Part shown: one piece after another, positions 51,236-59,868 of the stretch
Position numbering within the stretch: the first letter of the stretch is position 1
Layout: every line of letters begins with the position of its first letter
Source of the DNA: Achromobacter denitrificans NBRC 15125
GTDB taxonomy: Bacteria > Pseudomonadota > Gammaproteobacteria > Burkholderiales > Burkholderiaceae_B
DNA: 64,000 bases
Assembly: GCF_001571365.1 (NCBI RefSeq)
Contig: NZ_BCTQ01000027.1
Span: forward strand, 26,389 to 90,388
Direction: 5' to 3'
The notes under the pieces: model-generated
What the model was told of the DNA's origin: nothing
Database searches by the model: none
The model's input: only the letters and a program-made list of their open reading frames with translations
Translations under genes and position numbers: made by a program

Positions 51236-51706
51236 ATGGAACTAGACGATTTCGACCTCCAGATCCTGCAAAGCATGCAGGAAGACAATCAGCGCACCAG
51301 CCAGGACGTCGCGCAGCGCGTGAACCTGTCGCCGGTGTCCTGCCTGCGCCGCATGAAGCGGCTGCGCGAGTCCAAGGTGGTGCTGGGCGACGTATCCGTC
51401 GTCGACCCGGCCGCCGTCGGGCGCGGGATCATGATGGTCGTGCTGGTGACCCTGGAAAGCGAGCGCGCCGACAAGCTGGACCATTTCAAGCGCGCGATGC
51501 AGGCGGCGCCGGAGATCATGCAGTGCCTGTCGGTCACCGGCGAGGTCGATTTCGTGCTGACCCTCACCATGCGGGACATGGACGAGTACGAGGTGTTCGC
51601 ACAGCGGCATTTCTGGGGCGACCCCAACGTCAAGCGCTTTTCCACCCTTATCGTGCTGAACCGGGCCAAGCACGGGTTGGGGGTGCCGGTGGCTACATCG
51701 GCTTGA
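51236..51706 (+). CDS. Lrp/AsnC-family transcriptional regulator
   Basis: 156 residues. Winged helix MELDDFDLQILQSMQEDNQR with TSQDVAQRVNLSPVSCLRR, and a RAM effector domain (VLVTLESERADKLDHFKRAM; VLTLTMRDMDEYEVF). It is divergent from the LysE and RhtA-like exporters with a 192-base gap, the classical arrangement for an amino-acid-responsive regulator of export. Its last 14 bases overlap the end of the convergent Bug gene. Confidence 0.9.
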   Translation: MELDDFDLQILQSMQEDNQRTSQDVAQRVNLSPVSCLRRMKRLRESKVVLGDVSVVDPAAVGRGIMMVVLVTLESERADKLDHFKRAMQAAPEIMQCLSVTGEVDFVLTLTMRDMDEYEVFAQRHFWGDPNVKRFSTLIVLNRAKHGLGVPVATSA

Positions 51707-52682
51707 GTCCCAGTTCCTGGATCATCTCCCGGTATTTGGCGATCTGGGCCGCCGCGTAGGCGTCGGCATCCAGCTGGCTCATGGGTTGCAGCAGCAGGCG
51801 GCCCTCGGCTTCCATCCGTTGGCGCAGGTCGGGCTGTCCCAGGGCATAGCCCACCGCGCGATGCAAGACGGCCACCTCCGCGGCCGGGGTGTCTTGGCGC
51901 ACGTAGTAGCCCCCGGCGATCGTATAGACGAAACTCGGAATCGTCTTGCTTTGCGAAATCAGCGGTATCCGAGAAAGCGGCGCGGGCAGCCTGTCGGAGA
52001 AACTGGTCAGGATTTTCAACTGCTGCTGTGCCGCCATTCCTTCCATTGCCTGTTGATACGGCAGGACGGCGAAGTCGACCTGGCGCCCGATCAGGTCCTG
52101 CAGCGCCGGCGCGCCGCCGCGATAGGGAACGTGCAGGAACTCCGCGCCCACGCGCCGCCCCAGGTACTCGGTCATGATGTGATACAGGGAGCCCACGCCG
52201 ACGCTGGCAAAGGTAAGGGGGCGGGCGCCAGGCCGCTTGGCGTAGGCGATGAATTCATCGACGTCCGACACCGGCAGGTCGGCGCGCGCCAACAGCACGA
52301 TGGTCGCTTCGCTGATGGGCTGGGTCAGGCGGAAATCCTCGGGCTTGTAATGAGCCGCCGCGTTCAGGAACGGGCTGAGAATGACCTCGTTGGGAGATCC
52401 GTGCAGGAAGGTATAGCCATCGGGAGGGCTGCTCAGGACCCGGCGCGCGCCCAGCATGCCCGCCCCGCCGCCCACGTTCTCCACCACGACCTGCTGCTTC
52501 AGTGCCTTGGCGATGTGCACGCCGAACTGCCGCGCCGAGGCGTCGCTGGCGCCGCCGGCCGGGTAGGGGACGATCAGGCTCAGCGGCTTCCTGGATGGGT
52601 AGTCCTCGGCGCGCGCCAACGGCGCGGCGGCGAACGCCGCGAGGAAGAGAGCGGCCACCCGGGCCGGTAGATTCCAACGCAT
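51693..52682 (-). CDS. Bug/TctC-family periplasmic solute receptor
   Basis: 329 residues. The signal peptide ends in ARAED. The family pattern is PLSLIVPYPAGGASDASARQ, VVVENVGGGAGMLGARRV, FASVGVGSLYHIMTEYLG, and VPYRGGAPALQDLIGRQVDF. No TctA/TctB genes are nearby. It lies 162 bases downstream of a LysR gene on the same strand and may be regulated with the M20 amidohydrolase on the other side of that regulator. Confidence 0.9.
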   Translation of the reverse strand: MRWNLPARVAALFLAAFAAAPLARAEDYPSRKPLSLIVPYPAGGASDASARQFGVHIAKALKQQVVVENVGGGAGMLGARRVLSSPPDGYTFLHGSPNEVILSPFLNAAAHYKPEDFRLTQPISEATIVLLARADLPVSDVDEFIAYAKRPGARPLTFASVGVGSLYHIMTEYLGRRVGAEFLHVPYRGGAPALQDLIGRQVDFAVLPYQQAMEGMAAQQQLKILTSFSDRLPAPLSRIPLISQSKTIPSFVYTIAGGYYVRQDTPAAEVAVLHRAVGYALGQPDLRQRMEAEGRLLLQPMSQLDADAYAAAQIAKYREMIQELGLKPM

Positions 52683-52844
52683 GCTGCATCTCCCTTGTCA
52701 TGTCTGTTTGAAGGCAGCCGGCCGTCGCGCCGGACTGTGCCGTGCAGTCTAGGCAGTGGCGTTTGCCGGCATCAATGACGGACTGGGGATCGGATCAATG
52801 TGAAATCTGCAACGATGGGCGGGGCCGGCGCAGGAGAGCGCGGC

Positions 52845-53768
52845 TCAGGCGCCGAGGGACTCCAGGGTGGGAAACGTCTTCAGGATATGCAGCAGCATGC
52901 TGGCGGTCGCGGGCGGCAGATGGCGGCCCGCCAAGCTGATGACATGGGTGCGGCTGTTGTTCAGGATGGGATTCGCCAAAGGCAGTGAAACCATCTGGCG
53001 GAATTGCGGGCCCTTCAGCGGCATCGACAGCGGATTCACGACATAGCCCAGTCCCTGGCTCGCGAATTCCCACAGGATCTTGAAGGAATTGGTCAGCAGC
53101 GCGGGTCGGAGCTTGACATTCTCGTCCAGCTCCGCCGCCTGGATGTGCTGGCGCACGCCGAACGATTCGTCCATAGCGGCCCAGCCGTGAGGAGCGAGGT
53201 CCGATAGCCGCAAGGCCCGGCGCGTGCGCGCCAGCGGATGGTCCTTGTGGACATGGACGCGCATCGGCGCGGCGCGCGAATAGTGCGAACGCAGCCGCAC
53301 GTCGTTCGGTGGCTGGAAGGCTAGCGCGATCTGCGCGCGTTCTTCGACGATGCAGCGCACGGTTTCATTGGTGCCGGCCACGTGGATGCTGTAGGTGATG
53401 TCGGGATGCTTGCGCACGAACGACAGCAGGACGGGCTCCAGCAGCATATCCACGAAGCCCTCGCCCAGCGCGAGCTCGACGTGACCCCGCGTAGCGCTCT
53501 TCAGGTCGTTGACTTCGGCGTAGAAGGACTCGTTCAGGTTTTGCTGCCGCCGGGCGAACAGGGCCACCAGTCGCCCGGCGTCCGTGGGCACGACTCCCCG
53601 GCCACGGCGTTCCAGCAAGGTCAGCCCCGTGTCCGCTTCCAGCCGGGCGACGGCTCGGCTTATCGCGGAGGGGTCGGTTTGCAGGACGTCGGCCGCGGCG
53701 CGTAATGAGCCGGTCTCGATGACTTGCAGCAGACATTGCGTCCGCTTGAATTCCAAAACGTTGTCCAT
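52845..53768 (-). CDS. LysR-family transcriptional regulator
   Basis: 307 residues. DNA-binding domain MDNVLEFKRTQCLLQVIETG with LQTDPSAISRAVARLEADTG, and a full effector domain. It is divergent from the M20 amidohydrolase at 53938 across a 169-base gap with an inverted repeat, and upstream of a Bug receptor. A regulator, receptor and hydrolase group suggests uptake and hydrolysis of an N-acyl amino acid or similar compound. Confidence 0.87.
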   Translation of the reverse strand: MDNVLEFKRTQCLLQVIETGSLRAAADVLQTDPSAISRAVARLEADTGLTLLERRGRGVVPTDAGRLVALFARRQQNLNESFYAEVNDLKSATRGHVELALGEGFVDMLLEPVLLSFVRKHPDITYSIHVAGTNETVRCIVEERAQIALAFQPPNDVRLRSHYSRAAPMRVHVHKDHPLARTRRALRLSDLAPHGWAAMDESFGVRQHIQAAELDENVKLRPALLTNSFKILWEFASQGLGYVVNPLSMPLKGPQFRQMVSLPLANPILNNSRTHVISLAGRHLPPATASMLLHILKTFPTLESLGA

Positions 53769-53838
53769 CCTTGCATACCCTCGCCGCGGTTTCGGTGCCT
53801 GCCTTGGGCGCCGGCAAGCGAACGTTGCAAAAATCGCA

Positions 53839-53865
53839 TCGATAAGGCGTGATTGTTGCTATCGA
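53839..53865. promoter_or_regulatory. Inverted repeat and possible promoter in the LysR-M20 gap
   Basis: TCGATA (53839-53844) and TATCGA (53860-53865) with 15 bases between, a LysR-type dyad. A TATAGT (53885-53890) lies 20 bases after it and could be the -10 of the M20 gene, whose ATG follows 48 bases later. The -35 match is poor, as expected for an activator-dependent promoter. Confidence 0.4.
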
Positions 53866-53937
53866 GTTTGTACCCGCGCTTGTCTATAGTCGGAAGTCGT
53901 ATTTCCCCGAAGGCCCCATTTATGGAGACATCGCCTC

Positions 53938-55107
53938 ATGGCCACCACCGTATCCCCCATCGGCACGGAATTGCTGCGCAAAATGCGCGACTGGCGCCGC
54001 GATATCCACGCGCATCCGGAAACGGCATTCTGCGAATTTCGTACCTCCGATCTGGTCGCGCGGGAGTTGGCGCAGGTGGGGGTGGTGGTGCATCGCGGCC
54101 TGGGCGGTACGGGCGTAGTGGGGACGCTGGCGCGGGGTGAGGGGCCGGTGATCGGTCTGCGCGCCGATATGGACGCGCTGGACATGCAGGAGTTGGGCGA
54201 GGCGACGCATCGTTCGACGATTGCCGGAAAAATGCACGGGTGCGGCCACGACGGCCATACCGCCATGCTGTTGGGCGCGGCCCACCACCTGGCCGGCGAT
54301 ACGGGGTGGCGGGGCACCTTGCACTTCATTTTCCAGCCCGCGGAAGAGCACGCGGGCGGCGGCCTGGCGATGGTGCGGGACGGCCTGTTCGAAAAATTCC
54401 CCTGCGACGCCGTGTATGCGCTGCACAATTCGCCCAACCTGCCGTTCGGCGTGGTGTCGACGCGGGTGGGCACCGTCATGGCCAACTGCGATACCTACGA
54501 GATCACCGTGACCGGCAAGGGTTGCCATGCCGCGCAGCCCGAACACGGCGTCGACCCCATCGTGGCGGCGGCGCAGGTCGTGAGCGCGATGCAGACCATC
54601 GTCAGTCGGAACGTGAAGGCGACCGATGCGTTGGTGCTGAGCATTACGCAGATCCATGCGGGCGATACCTGGAACGTCGTGCCCAACAGCGTGCTGTTGC
54701 GGGGCAGTTGCCGAACGCTGACCGCGGCAACGCGCGATCTGGCGGAGCGCCGGCTGCGCGAGGTGTGTGCGGGCGTGGCCACCACGTCGGGCGCCGCGAT
54801 CGGGGTGGAGTATTTCCGCGGCTATCCGGCTTGCGTCAATACAGAGGCCGAAGTGCGATTGGCCGCCCGCGCCGCGGCGCGGGTGGTGGGGGCGGAGCAG
54901 GTGGATACGGCCTGCGTGCCGCGCATGGGGTCGGAAGACTTCGCCTACATGCTGGAGCAGCGGCCCGGCGCTTATGTGTTCGTGGGAGCCGCCCGCGCGG
55001 GCGACAACCCTCCCGTGCATAACCCGTACTACGATTTCAACGACGACATCCTGCCGTTGGGCGCTCGCTACTGGGTCGAGCTCGTGAGAGAAGCCATGCC
55101 TGCGTGA
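53938..55107 (+). CDS. M20-family amidohydrolase (hippurate hydrolase/N-acyl amino acid amidohydrolase type)
   Basis: 389 residues. M20D metal site: MHGCGHDGHTAML, PAEEHAGGG with the bridging Glu, HNSPNLPFGVV, and the late His region of GSEDFAYML. An internal dimerisation domain (TVTGKGCHAAQPEHGVDP) is present. These enzymes split N-acyl or indole-acetyl amino acids, or hippurate, into acid and amino acid. No signal peptide. It is controlled by the divergent LysR gene, most likely together with the Bug receptor. Confidence 0.9.
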   Translation: MATTVSPIGTELLRKMRDWRRDIHAHPETAFCEFRTSDLVARELAQVGVVVHRGLGGTGVVGTLARGEGPVIGLRADMDALDMQELGEATHRSTIAGKMHGCGHDGHTAMLLGAAHHLAGDTGWRGTLHFIFQPAEEHAGGGLAMVRDGLFEKFPCDAVYALHNSPNLPFGVVSTRVGTVMANCDTYEITVTGKGCHAAQPEHGVDPIVAAAQVVSAMQTIVSRNVKATDALVLSITQIHAGDTWNVVPNSVLLRGSCRTLTAATRDLAERRLREVCAGVATTSGAAIGVEYFRGYPACVNTEAEVRLAARAAARVVGAEQVDTACVPRMGSEDFAYMLEQRPGAYVFVGAARAGDNPPVHNPYYDFNDDILPLGARYWVELVREAMPA

Positions 55108-55150
55108 GCGGCGCCCATTCTGGCCCCCGGGGCAGGCCGAAGGCGCGGCC

Positions 55151-55181
55151 GTTCCGGCGCAATGACGGCATCCGCCGGAAC
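55151..55181 (+). promoter_or_regulatory. Inverted repeat in the M20-DUF4142 gap
   Basis: GTTCCGGCG (55151-55159) and CGCCGGAAC (55173-55181), nine perfect pairs with a 13-base loop, 44 bases after the M20 stop. No T tract follows. It may be a weak terminator or transcript-end hairpin. The right arm also carries GGAAC, the usual -35 core of ECF promoters, but I see no matching -10 element. Confidence 0.35.
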
Positions 55182-55279
55182 GCGGCGCCGGATCGTGACA
55201 TCCAACTCCATATGCAAGCGGTATTTCGCGCCATTCCGGCGCACCGGTACGCCTGCATCCATCGTTTTGGGGGGATGAA

Positions 55280-55807
55280 ATGAAAGCGATCCAGACAACA
55301 TGGTTCTGCGCCCTGGTCCTGGCCGGCGCCAGCGCGTTCGCGCACGGCAACGGCCCGACGGATCCGCAGATCGCGGCCATCGTCGTGGTGGCCAACCAGG
55401 TCGACGTCGATGCCGGCAAGCTGGCGGAGCAGAAGTCACGGACCAAGGACGTCCAGGAGTTCGCCAGGCTGATGGTGACCGACCATACGGCCGTGAACCA
55501 GTCCGCGGGCGAGCTGGTCAAGAAGCTGAAGGTCACGCCCGAGGCCAATCCGACCAGCGAAAGCCTGCAACAGGGCGGCGACAAGAACCTGGCCACGCTC
55601 AAGGGCTTGAGCGGCGCCGCGTTCGACAAGGCCTACGTCGACCACGAGGTGGCCTACCACGAGGCGGTGATCCAGGCGCTGGATACCACCCTGATCCCCG
55701 GCGCGCACAATGCCGAGCTGAAGGCGCTGCTGGTCAAGGTGCGGCCGGCCTTCATCGCGCACCTGGAGCATGCCAGGCAGCTGCAGAAGAGGCTCGGCGG
55801 TGGCTAG
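55280..55807 (+). CDS. Periplasmic DUF4142 protein
   Basis: 175 residues. The signal peptide ends in ASAFAHG. The DUF4142 ferritin-like four-helix pattern is seen in DPQIAAIVVVANQVDVDAGK, FARLMVTDHTAVNQ and AYVDHEVAYHEAVIQALD. The paired His/Glu residues (DH, DHEVAYHE) could bind a metal. Its stop overlaps the GTG of the cupredoxin gene. The family often occurs with stress sigma factors; the molecular function is unknown. Confidence 0.85.
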   Translation: MKAIQTTWFCALVLAGASAFAHGNGPTDPQIAAIVVVANQVDVDAGKLAEQKSRTKDVQEFARLMVTDHTAVNQSAGELVKKLKVTPEANPTSESLQQGGDKNLATLKGLSGAAFDKAYVDHEVAYHEAVIQALDTTLIPGAHNAELKALLVKVRPAFIAHLEHARQLQKRLGGG

Positions 55808-56168
55808 GCCGGCCTGGCTCGCGGCATGGCGACGCGCCGGCGCCGCCACGCTCTGCGCGGGCCTGATCCTGGCCGGCGCGCCGGCGCGCGCCGCGGACGA
55901 TCCGCCCGGCGCCCGGGCGGCCGCCCATACCGTGACCATCGAGGGCATGCAGTTCACCCCGGCCGCCTTGTCCGTGCGGCGCGGCGACAAGGTCACCTGG
56001 GTCAACAAGGACCTGGTGCCCCACACGGCCACCGCGCTGTCGCGCGCGTTCGATTCCGGGGCCATCGCGGGCGGCGCGTCGTGGACCTACACTGTGGGCG
56101 AGGCGGGCACCATCGCATATACCTGCCTGTTCCATCCGACCATGCAGGGAACCCTGGTTGCGCAGTGA
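55800..56168 (+). CDS. Periplasmic cupredoxin (plastocyanin/amicyanin-like)
   Basis: 122 residues from GTG 55800, which overlaps the DUF4142 stop and is preceded by AGAGG. Signal peptide through APARAADD. The type 1 copper site is complete: His in VPHTATA and Cys-x2-His-x2-Met in CLFHPTM. A small electron carrier of the periplasm. It sits between DUF4142 and an ECF sigma gene and 739 bases from the convergent copper ATPase gene, so a link with redox or copper stress is likely. Confidence 0.85.
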   Translation: MARPAWLAAWRRAGAATLCAGLILAGAPARAADDPPGARAAAHTVTIEGMQFTPAALSVRRGDKVTWVNKDLVPHTATALSRAFDSGAIAGGASWTYTVGEAGTIAYTCLFHPTMQGTLVAQ

Positions 56169-56187
56169 CGAGGCGGAGGTTGGGCTG

Positions 56188-56877
56188 ATGACGACAGCGG
56201 CGGCGCCGGCGGCAACGCAGGCCGAAGAGAGTGACATGGCGCTCGCGCGCCGCATCGCGGCGGGCGAGGCCGCCGCGTTCGAGTCGATGATGCGCCGCCA
56301 CAACCGGCGGCTCTACCGTCTGGCGCGGGCGACCCTGCGCAACGACGCCGACGCCGAAGACGCCCTGCAGGACGCGTACCTGGCGGCGTACCGCCACATG
56401 GACCGGTTCCGCGGCGAGGCCTCGCTGTTCACGTGGCTGTCGCGATTGGTGCTCAACCAGTGCTTCGGCCGGATGCGCAAGCAGGGGCGCCGCGAGGCGT
56501 TGCTTCCCATGGCCGGGAACACTGAGGACGAGGCTGACGCGATGACCACCAACGACTTCGATCCGCCTTTCCATGCCGCGGCCCGCTCGCAGCTGCGCGC
56601 CTTGCTGGAGGCGCGGCTGGACGCCTTGCCGGTCGCCTTCCGGACCGTATTCGTGATGCGCTCGGTGGAGGAATTGTCCGTGGAGGAAACGGCGCATTGC
56701 CTGGGCATTCCCGAGGCGACGGTGCGCAGCCGCCACTTCCGCGCCAACGCGCTGCTGCGCGAGTCCCTGTCGCGCGATATCGACGTGACCGAGAAGAGCC
56801 TGTTCGAGTTCGACGGCGACGACTGTGACCGGATGGTCGCGACGACGCTGGCGCGCCTGAAGTCGGAAGGCGGCTGA
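56188..56877 (+). CDS. ECF-type RNA polymerase sigma factor
   Basis: 229 residues from ATG 56188, after GGAGG. Sigma-2 region: MMRRHNRRLYRLARATLRND, AEDALQDAYLAAYRHMDRFR. Sigma-4 region: LPVAFRTVFVMRSVEELSVE with the helix EATVRSRHFRANALL. It has a C-terminal tail of about 40 residues beyond sigma-4 (DVTEKSLFEFDGDDCDRMVA), longer than usual. No anti-sigma gene adjoins it, so control may use the tail or a distant partner. It is co-transcribed with the DUF4142 and cupredoxin genes. Confidence 0.88.
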   Translation: MTTAAAPAATQAEESDMALARRIAAGEAAAFESMMRRHNRRLYRLARATLRNDADAEDALQDAYLAAYRHMDRFRGEASLFTWLSRLVLNQCFGRMRKQGRREALLPMAGNTEDEADAMTTNDFDPPFHAAARSQLRALLEARLDALPVAFRTVFVMRSVEELSVEETAHCLGIPEATVRSRHFRANALLRESLSRDIDVTEKSLFEFDGDDCDRMVATTLARLKSEGG

Positions 56878-56906
56878 GCGGCACGGCCCGGTGGCCGTCC
56901 GCTCGC

Positions 56907-59033
56907 CTACTTGGCGCCCCGCAGCCGCAGCGCGTTGAAGATCACCGAGGCCGAGCTCAGGCTCATGGCCAGCGCCGCTATCATCGGCGACAGCAGCCAC
57001 CCCGTGAACGGATAGAGCAGGCCGGCGGCGATCGGCACGCCGATGCCGTTGTAGATAAAGGCGAACATCAGGTTCTGCCGCATGTTGCGCACCGTGTCGA
57101 TGGAGATCTGGCGCGACACGGCGATGCCGCGCAGATCGCCCTTGATCAGCGTGACCTGCCCGCTGTGCATGGCCACGTCGGTGCCGGTGCCCATCGCCAC
57201 GCCCACGTCGGCGCGGGCCAGGGCGGGCGCGTCGTTGATGCCGTCGCCCGCCATCGCCACCACGCGGCCGTCGCGCTGCAGCGTTTCCACCAGGGCCAGC
57301 TTGTCGGAAGGCTTGACCTCGCCGTGCACCTCGTCGATGCGCAGCGCGGCGCCGACGGCCTTGGCGGTCGTCAGCCCGTCGCCCGTGGCCATTACGATCC
57401 GCAAGCCGCTGTCATGGAGGCTCTGGATGGCCTCGCGCGTGCTGGCCTTGATGGGGTCGGTCACCGCCAGGATGCCCGCGAAGGTGCCGTCCACCGCCAG
57501 GTGCATGATGCTGGCGCCTTCGCCGCGCAGGCGCTCGCCGTCGGCCCGCAGCGCGTCCACGGATACGCCTTCCTGCTTCATCAAGGCGGTGTTGCCCAGC
57601 GCGAGGCGCTTGCCCTCCACCATGCCGCGCACGCCGATGCCGCTGCCGGAATCGAAATCGACTGCCTGGGCCAGCGCCAGGCCCTGGGCGCGGGCAGCCT
57701 CGACGATGGCGTCGGCCAGGGGGTGTTCGCTGCCCTGGTCCAGGCTGGCCGCCAAACGCAGCACCTCATCGGGCGTATAGCCCGGCGCCGCGATCGCGGT
57801 ATCGAAGGCGGGCTTGCCCTCGGTCAGGGTTCCGGTCTTGTCCACGATCAGCGTGTCCACCTCGCGCATTTTCTCGATGGCGCCCGCGTCGCGAAACAGC
57901 ACGCCCTGCGTGGCCGCGCGGCCCGTGGCCACCATCACGGACATGGGCGTGGCCAATCCCAGCGCGCAAGGGCAGGCGATGATCAGCACCGCCACCGCAT
58001 TGATCAGCCCATACACCCAGCTGGGTTCCGGCCCGAAGAGGCCCCAAACCACCAGGGTGGAAAGCGCCACCAGCACCACCACGACCACGAACTTGCCCGC
58101 CACCACGTCCGCCATGCGCTGCATGGGCGCCTTGGAGCGCTGCGCGGAAGCGACCATCTGCACGATCTGGGCCAGCATGGTGGCGGAGCCGACTTTTTCC
58201 GAGCGCATCACCAGCGTGCCGCTGGTATTGAGCGTCGCGCCGATCAGCCTGTCGCCCGCGCGCTTGCTCACCGGTATCGGTTCGCCCGTGAGCATGGACT
58301 CGTCCACGTGGACGTGGTTCAGCGGCACGTCCTCCTCGCTGCCGTCGGCGTTGATGCGCCGGGCGGTCTTGGGGGCCAGGCCCAGCAGGGATTTGATGGC
58401 GGCCGACGTCTGCGAGCGCGCCTTCAGCTCCAGGATCTGGCCCAGCATGGTCAGCGAAATGATGACCACCGCGGCCTCGAAGTACACCGCCACGCGACCC
58501 ATCGAGATGAACGTATCCGGAAACGCGTCCGGGGCCAGCGTGGCGACGACGCTGTATATGAAGGCGGCTGCCGTGCCCAGGCTGATCAGCGTCCACATAT
58601 TGGGGCTGCGGTGCGCGAAGGACTGCCAGCCGCGCACGAAGAACGGCCAGCCCGTCCAGAACACCACCGGCAGCGACAGGACCAGTTCCGTCCAGGACTG
58701 GGCCGCCATGTCGAGCCAGCCGAATCGGTGGCCGAACATGGCCAGCGCAGCGATGATGATCGTCAGTGGCAGCGTCCACCAGAAACGGCGCTGGAAGTCC
58801 TTCAGTTCGCCATCGTCCTCCGCCTCCAGGGGAATGAGCGGCTCCAGCGTCATGCCGCACTTGGGGCAGCTCCCTGGATGATCCTGGCGGATCTCCGGAT
58901 GCATGGGGCAGGTGTAGATCGTGCCGGCGGGAACCTCGGCGGGCGTATCGGCGGGCTCGGCCGCCGCCTGCGGCGCCGCGTGGCCGTGGGGTTCCCCGGC
59001 CGCGCCGGCGTGACGAGAGTGATTCATACCCAT
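56907..59033 (-). CDS. copA: Copper-translocating P1B-type ATPase with apparent deletion in the actuator domain
   Basis: 708 residues. An N-terminal His-rich stretch is followed by a small heavy-metal-binding domain ([21 protein letters not shown], residues 40-60). Membrane Cys-Pro-Cys motif in [13 protein letters not shown], phosphorylation Asp in [11 protein letters not shown], hinge [11 protein letters not shown]. It exports Cu(I) from the cytoplasm. Near residue 242 the actuator domain reads [20 protein letters not shown]. Relatives have roughly 25 more residues (a GDxLxVRPGExxPVDG segment) between HVHV and DESML. The TGE loop remains. The frame is kept. Pumping may be impaired. Confidence 0.88.
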   Translation of the reverse strand: MGMNHSRHAGAAGEPHGHAAPQAAAEPADTPAEVPAGTIYTCPMHPEIRQDHPGSCPKCGMTLEPLIPLEAEDDGELKDFQRRFWWTLPLTIIIAALAMFGHRFGWLDMAAQSWTELVLSLPVVFWTGWPFFVRGWQSFAHRSPNMWTLISLGTAAAFIYSVVATLAPDAFPDTFISMGRVAVYFEAAVVIISLTMLGQILELKARSQTSAAIKSLLGLAPKTARRINADGSEEDVPLNHVHVDESMLTGEPIPVSKRAGDRLIGATLNTSGTLVMRSEKVGSATMLAQIVQMVASAQRSKAPMQRMADVVAGKFVVVVVLVALSTLVVWGLFGPEPSWVYGLINAVAVLIIACPCALGLATPMSVMVATGRAATQGVLFRDAGAIEKMREVDTLIVDKTGTLTEGKPAFDTAIAAPGYTPDEVLRLAASLDQGSEHPLADAIVEAARAQGLALAQAVDFDSGSGIGVRGMVEGKRLALGNTALMKQEGVSVDALRADGERLRGEGASIMHLAVDGTFAGILAVTDPIKASTREAIQSLHDSGLRIVMATGDGLTTAKAVGAALRIDEVHGEVKPSDKLALVETLQRDGRVVAMAGDGINDAPALARADVGVAMGTGTDVAMHSGQVTLIKGDLRGIAVSRQISIDTVRNMRQNLMFAFIYNGIGVPIAAGLLYPFTGWLLSPMIAALAMSLSSASVIFNALRLRGAK

Positions 59034-59131
59034 CCCTTTCGAGTGCTGGTGTGATCCTTCGTTTTCCTATTATGCCCAGGCAAGGCGCCCGCGGCGCGGG
59101 AATCGGCCGGCGGCCGATTCCTGTGCTTGCA

Positions 59132-59386
59132 TCACTGACCGGTCTTGTCGCCTTGCCCCCGGCCGCCGGAATGTGTTCCGCCGCCATGTCCTTTGTGCAT
59201 GAACACGTGCATCAGCGGGCACAGCAGCAAGAGCGCATAGGGCCACCATTGCGAGACATGGGCGCGATGCTCGGCCCAGAGAAAGTACCCGGCCATGGCG
59301 CCCAGGGCGAGCAGCGCAATCATGTAGGGCGATCGCCAGTAGCTGCCGGCCGCCCTGCGCGGCGAGTCGGCAGGGTGCGCGTTCAT
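59132..59386 (-). CDS. DUF2933 small membrane protein
   Basis: 84 residues. It has two membrane helices (PYMIALLALGAMAGYFLWAE and WWPYALLLLCPLMHVFMHKG), then a Gly/His-rich tail. The CPLMHVFMHKGHGG region is typical of DUF2933 proteins, found mainly in copper-resistance loci. Cys, Met and His residues at the membrane edge may bind copper. It lies between the Met-rich protein gene and the ATPase gene, with a 98-base gap to the latter. Confidence 0.82.
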   Translation of the reverse strand: MNAHPADSPRRAAGSYWRSPYMIALLALGAMAGYFLWAEHRAHVSQWWPYALLLLCPLMHVFMHKGHGGGTHSGGRGQGDKTGQ

Positions 59387-59391
59387 GGCGT

Positions 59392-59760
59392 TCAGCCCTT
59401 GGTTGCCGGAGGCGCCGCGGCCGGCGCGTCACCCGCCGGCGTTTTCATCGACTCCATCATCTGGCGGCAGCCCTGCATGTCGGCGCCGTCGGCGGGCATG
59501 GACTTCATATGGTCGGCCATCAGCGCCTGGCGTTCTTCCGGGGTCTGGGCGGCAGCCATCTTCTGGTGCATGCCGCTCATGGCCTGCATGTTCTTCATCA
59601 TCCCGCCCGGCACCATCGGCGCGGCCGCGGCAGGCGCGCTCGCCGGGGCTTGCGCGGGGTGATGGGTGACATGATCGCCGCTCGCGGCCCGCGCCTGGGC
59701 CGCGCCGATCATTCCCAGGCTCAACGCGCATGCGCTGAACAAGGCTGTCAGGGTCTTCAT
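59392..59760 (-). CDS. Met-rich periplasmic protein of the copper operon
   Basis: 122 residues. The signal peptide ends in GAAQARA. The mature part is Ala/Pro-rich and then Met-rich (MVPGGMMKNMQAMSGMHQKM, followed later by MADHMKSMPADGADMQ) with few Cys. Met and His clusters bind Cu(I) or Ag(I) in the periplasm. It is the first gene of the copper operon and ends five bases before DUF2933. I do not recognise a named family. The dyad at 59839-59854 lies 78 bases upstream. Confidence 0.72.
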   Translation of the reverse strand: MKTLTALFSACALSLGMIGAAQARAASGDHVTHHPAQAPASAPAAAAPMVPGGMMKNMQAMSGMHQKMAAAQTPEERQALMADHMKSMPADGADMQGCRQMMESMKTPAGDAPAAAPPATKG

Positions 59761-59838
59761 GGTCAGCTCCTTACTGTGGTCTGGAAAGCGATGGACTCCA
59801 GTGTGGATGACTGACGGGGGCGGGGAGGTTACGCGTGG

Positions 59839-59854
59839 ATTACATTTTTGTAAT
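59839..59854. promoter_or_regulatory. Copper-box-like dyad ATTACA-TTTT-TGTAAT
   Basis: A perfect six-base inverted repeat with four T between, 78 bases upstream of the Met-rich gene (minus strand). CopR/CusR-type two-component regulators bind closely similar ATTACA-N-TGTAAT sites before copper genes. No copRS-like genes are in the window. The same site lies just after the ABC exporter stop (59869). Confidence 0.55.
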
Positions 59855-59868
59855 GTCGGGATGGGTTT

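Noticed and set aside
55151..55181. ECF promoter with GGAAC as -35
   Set aside because: No fitting -10 element at 16-17 bases; the GGAAC is explained as part of an inverted repeat. Kept only as a weak hairpin feature.
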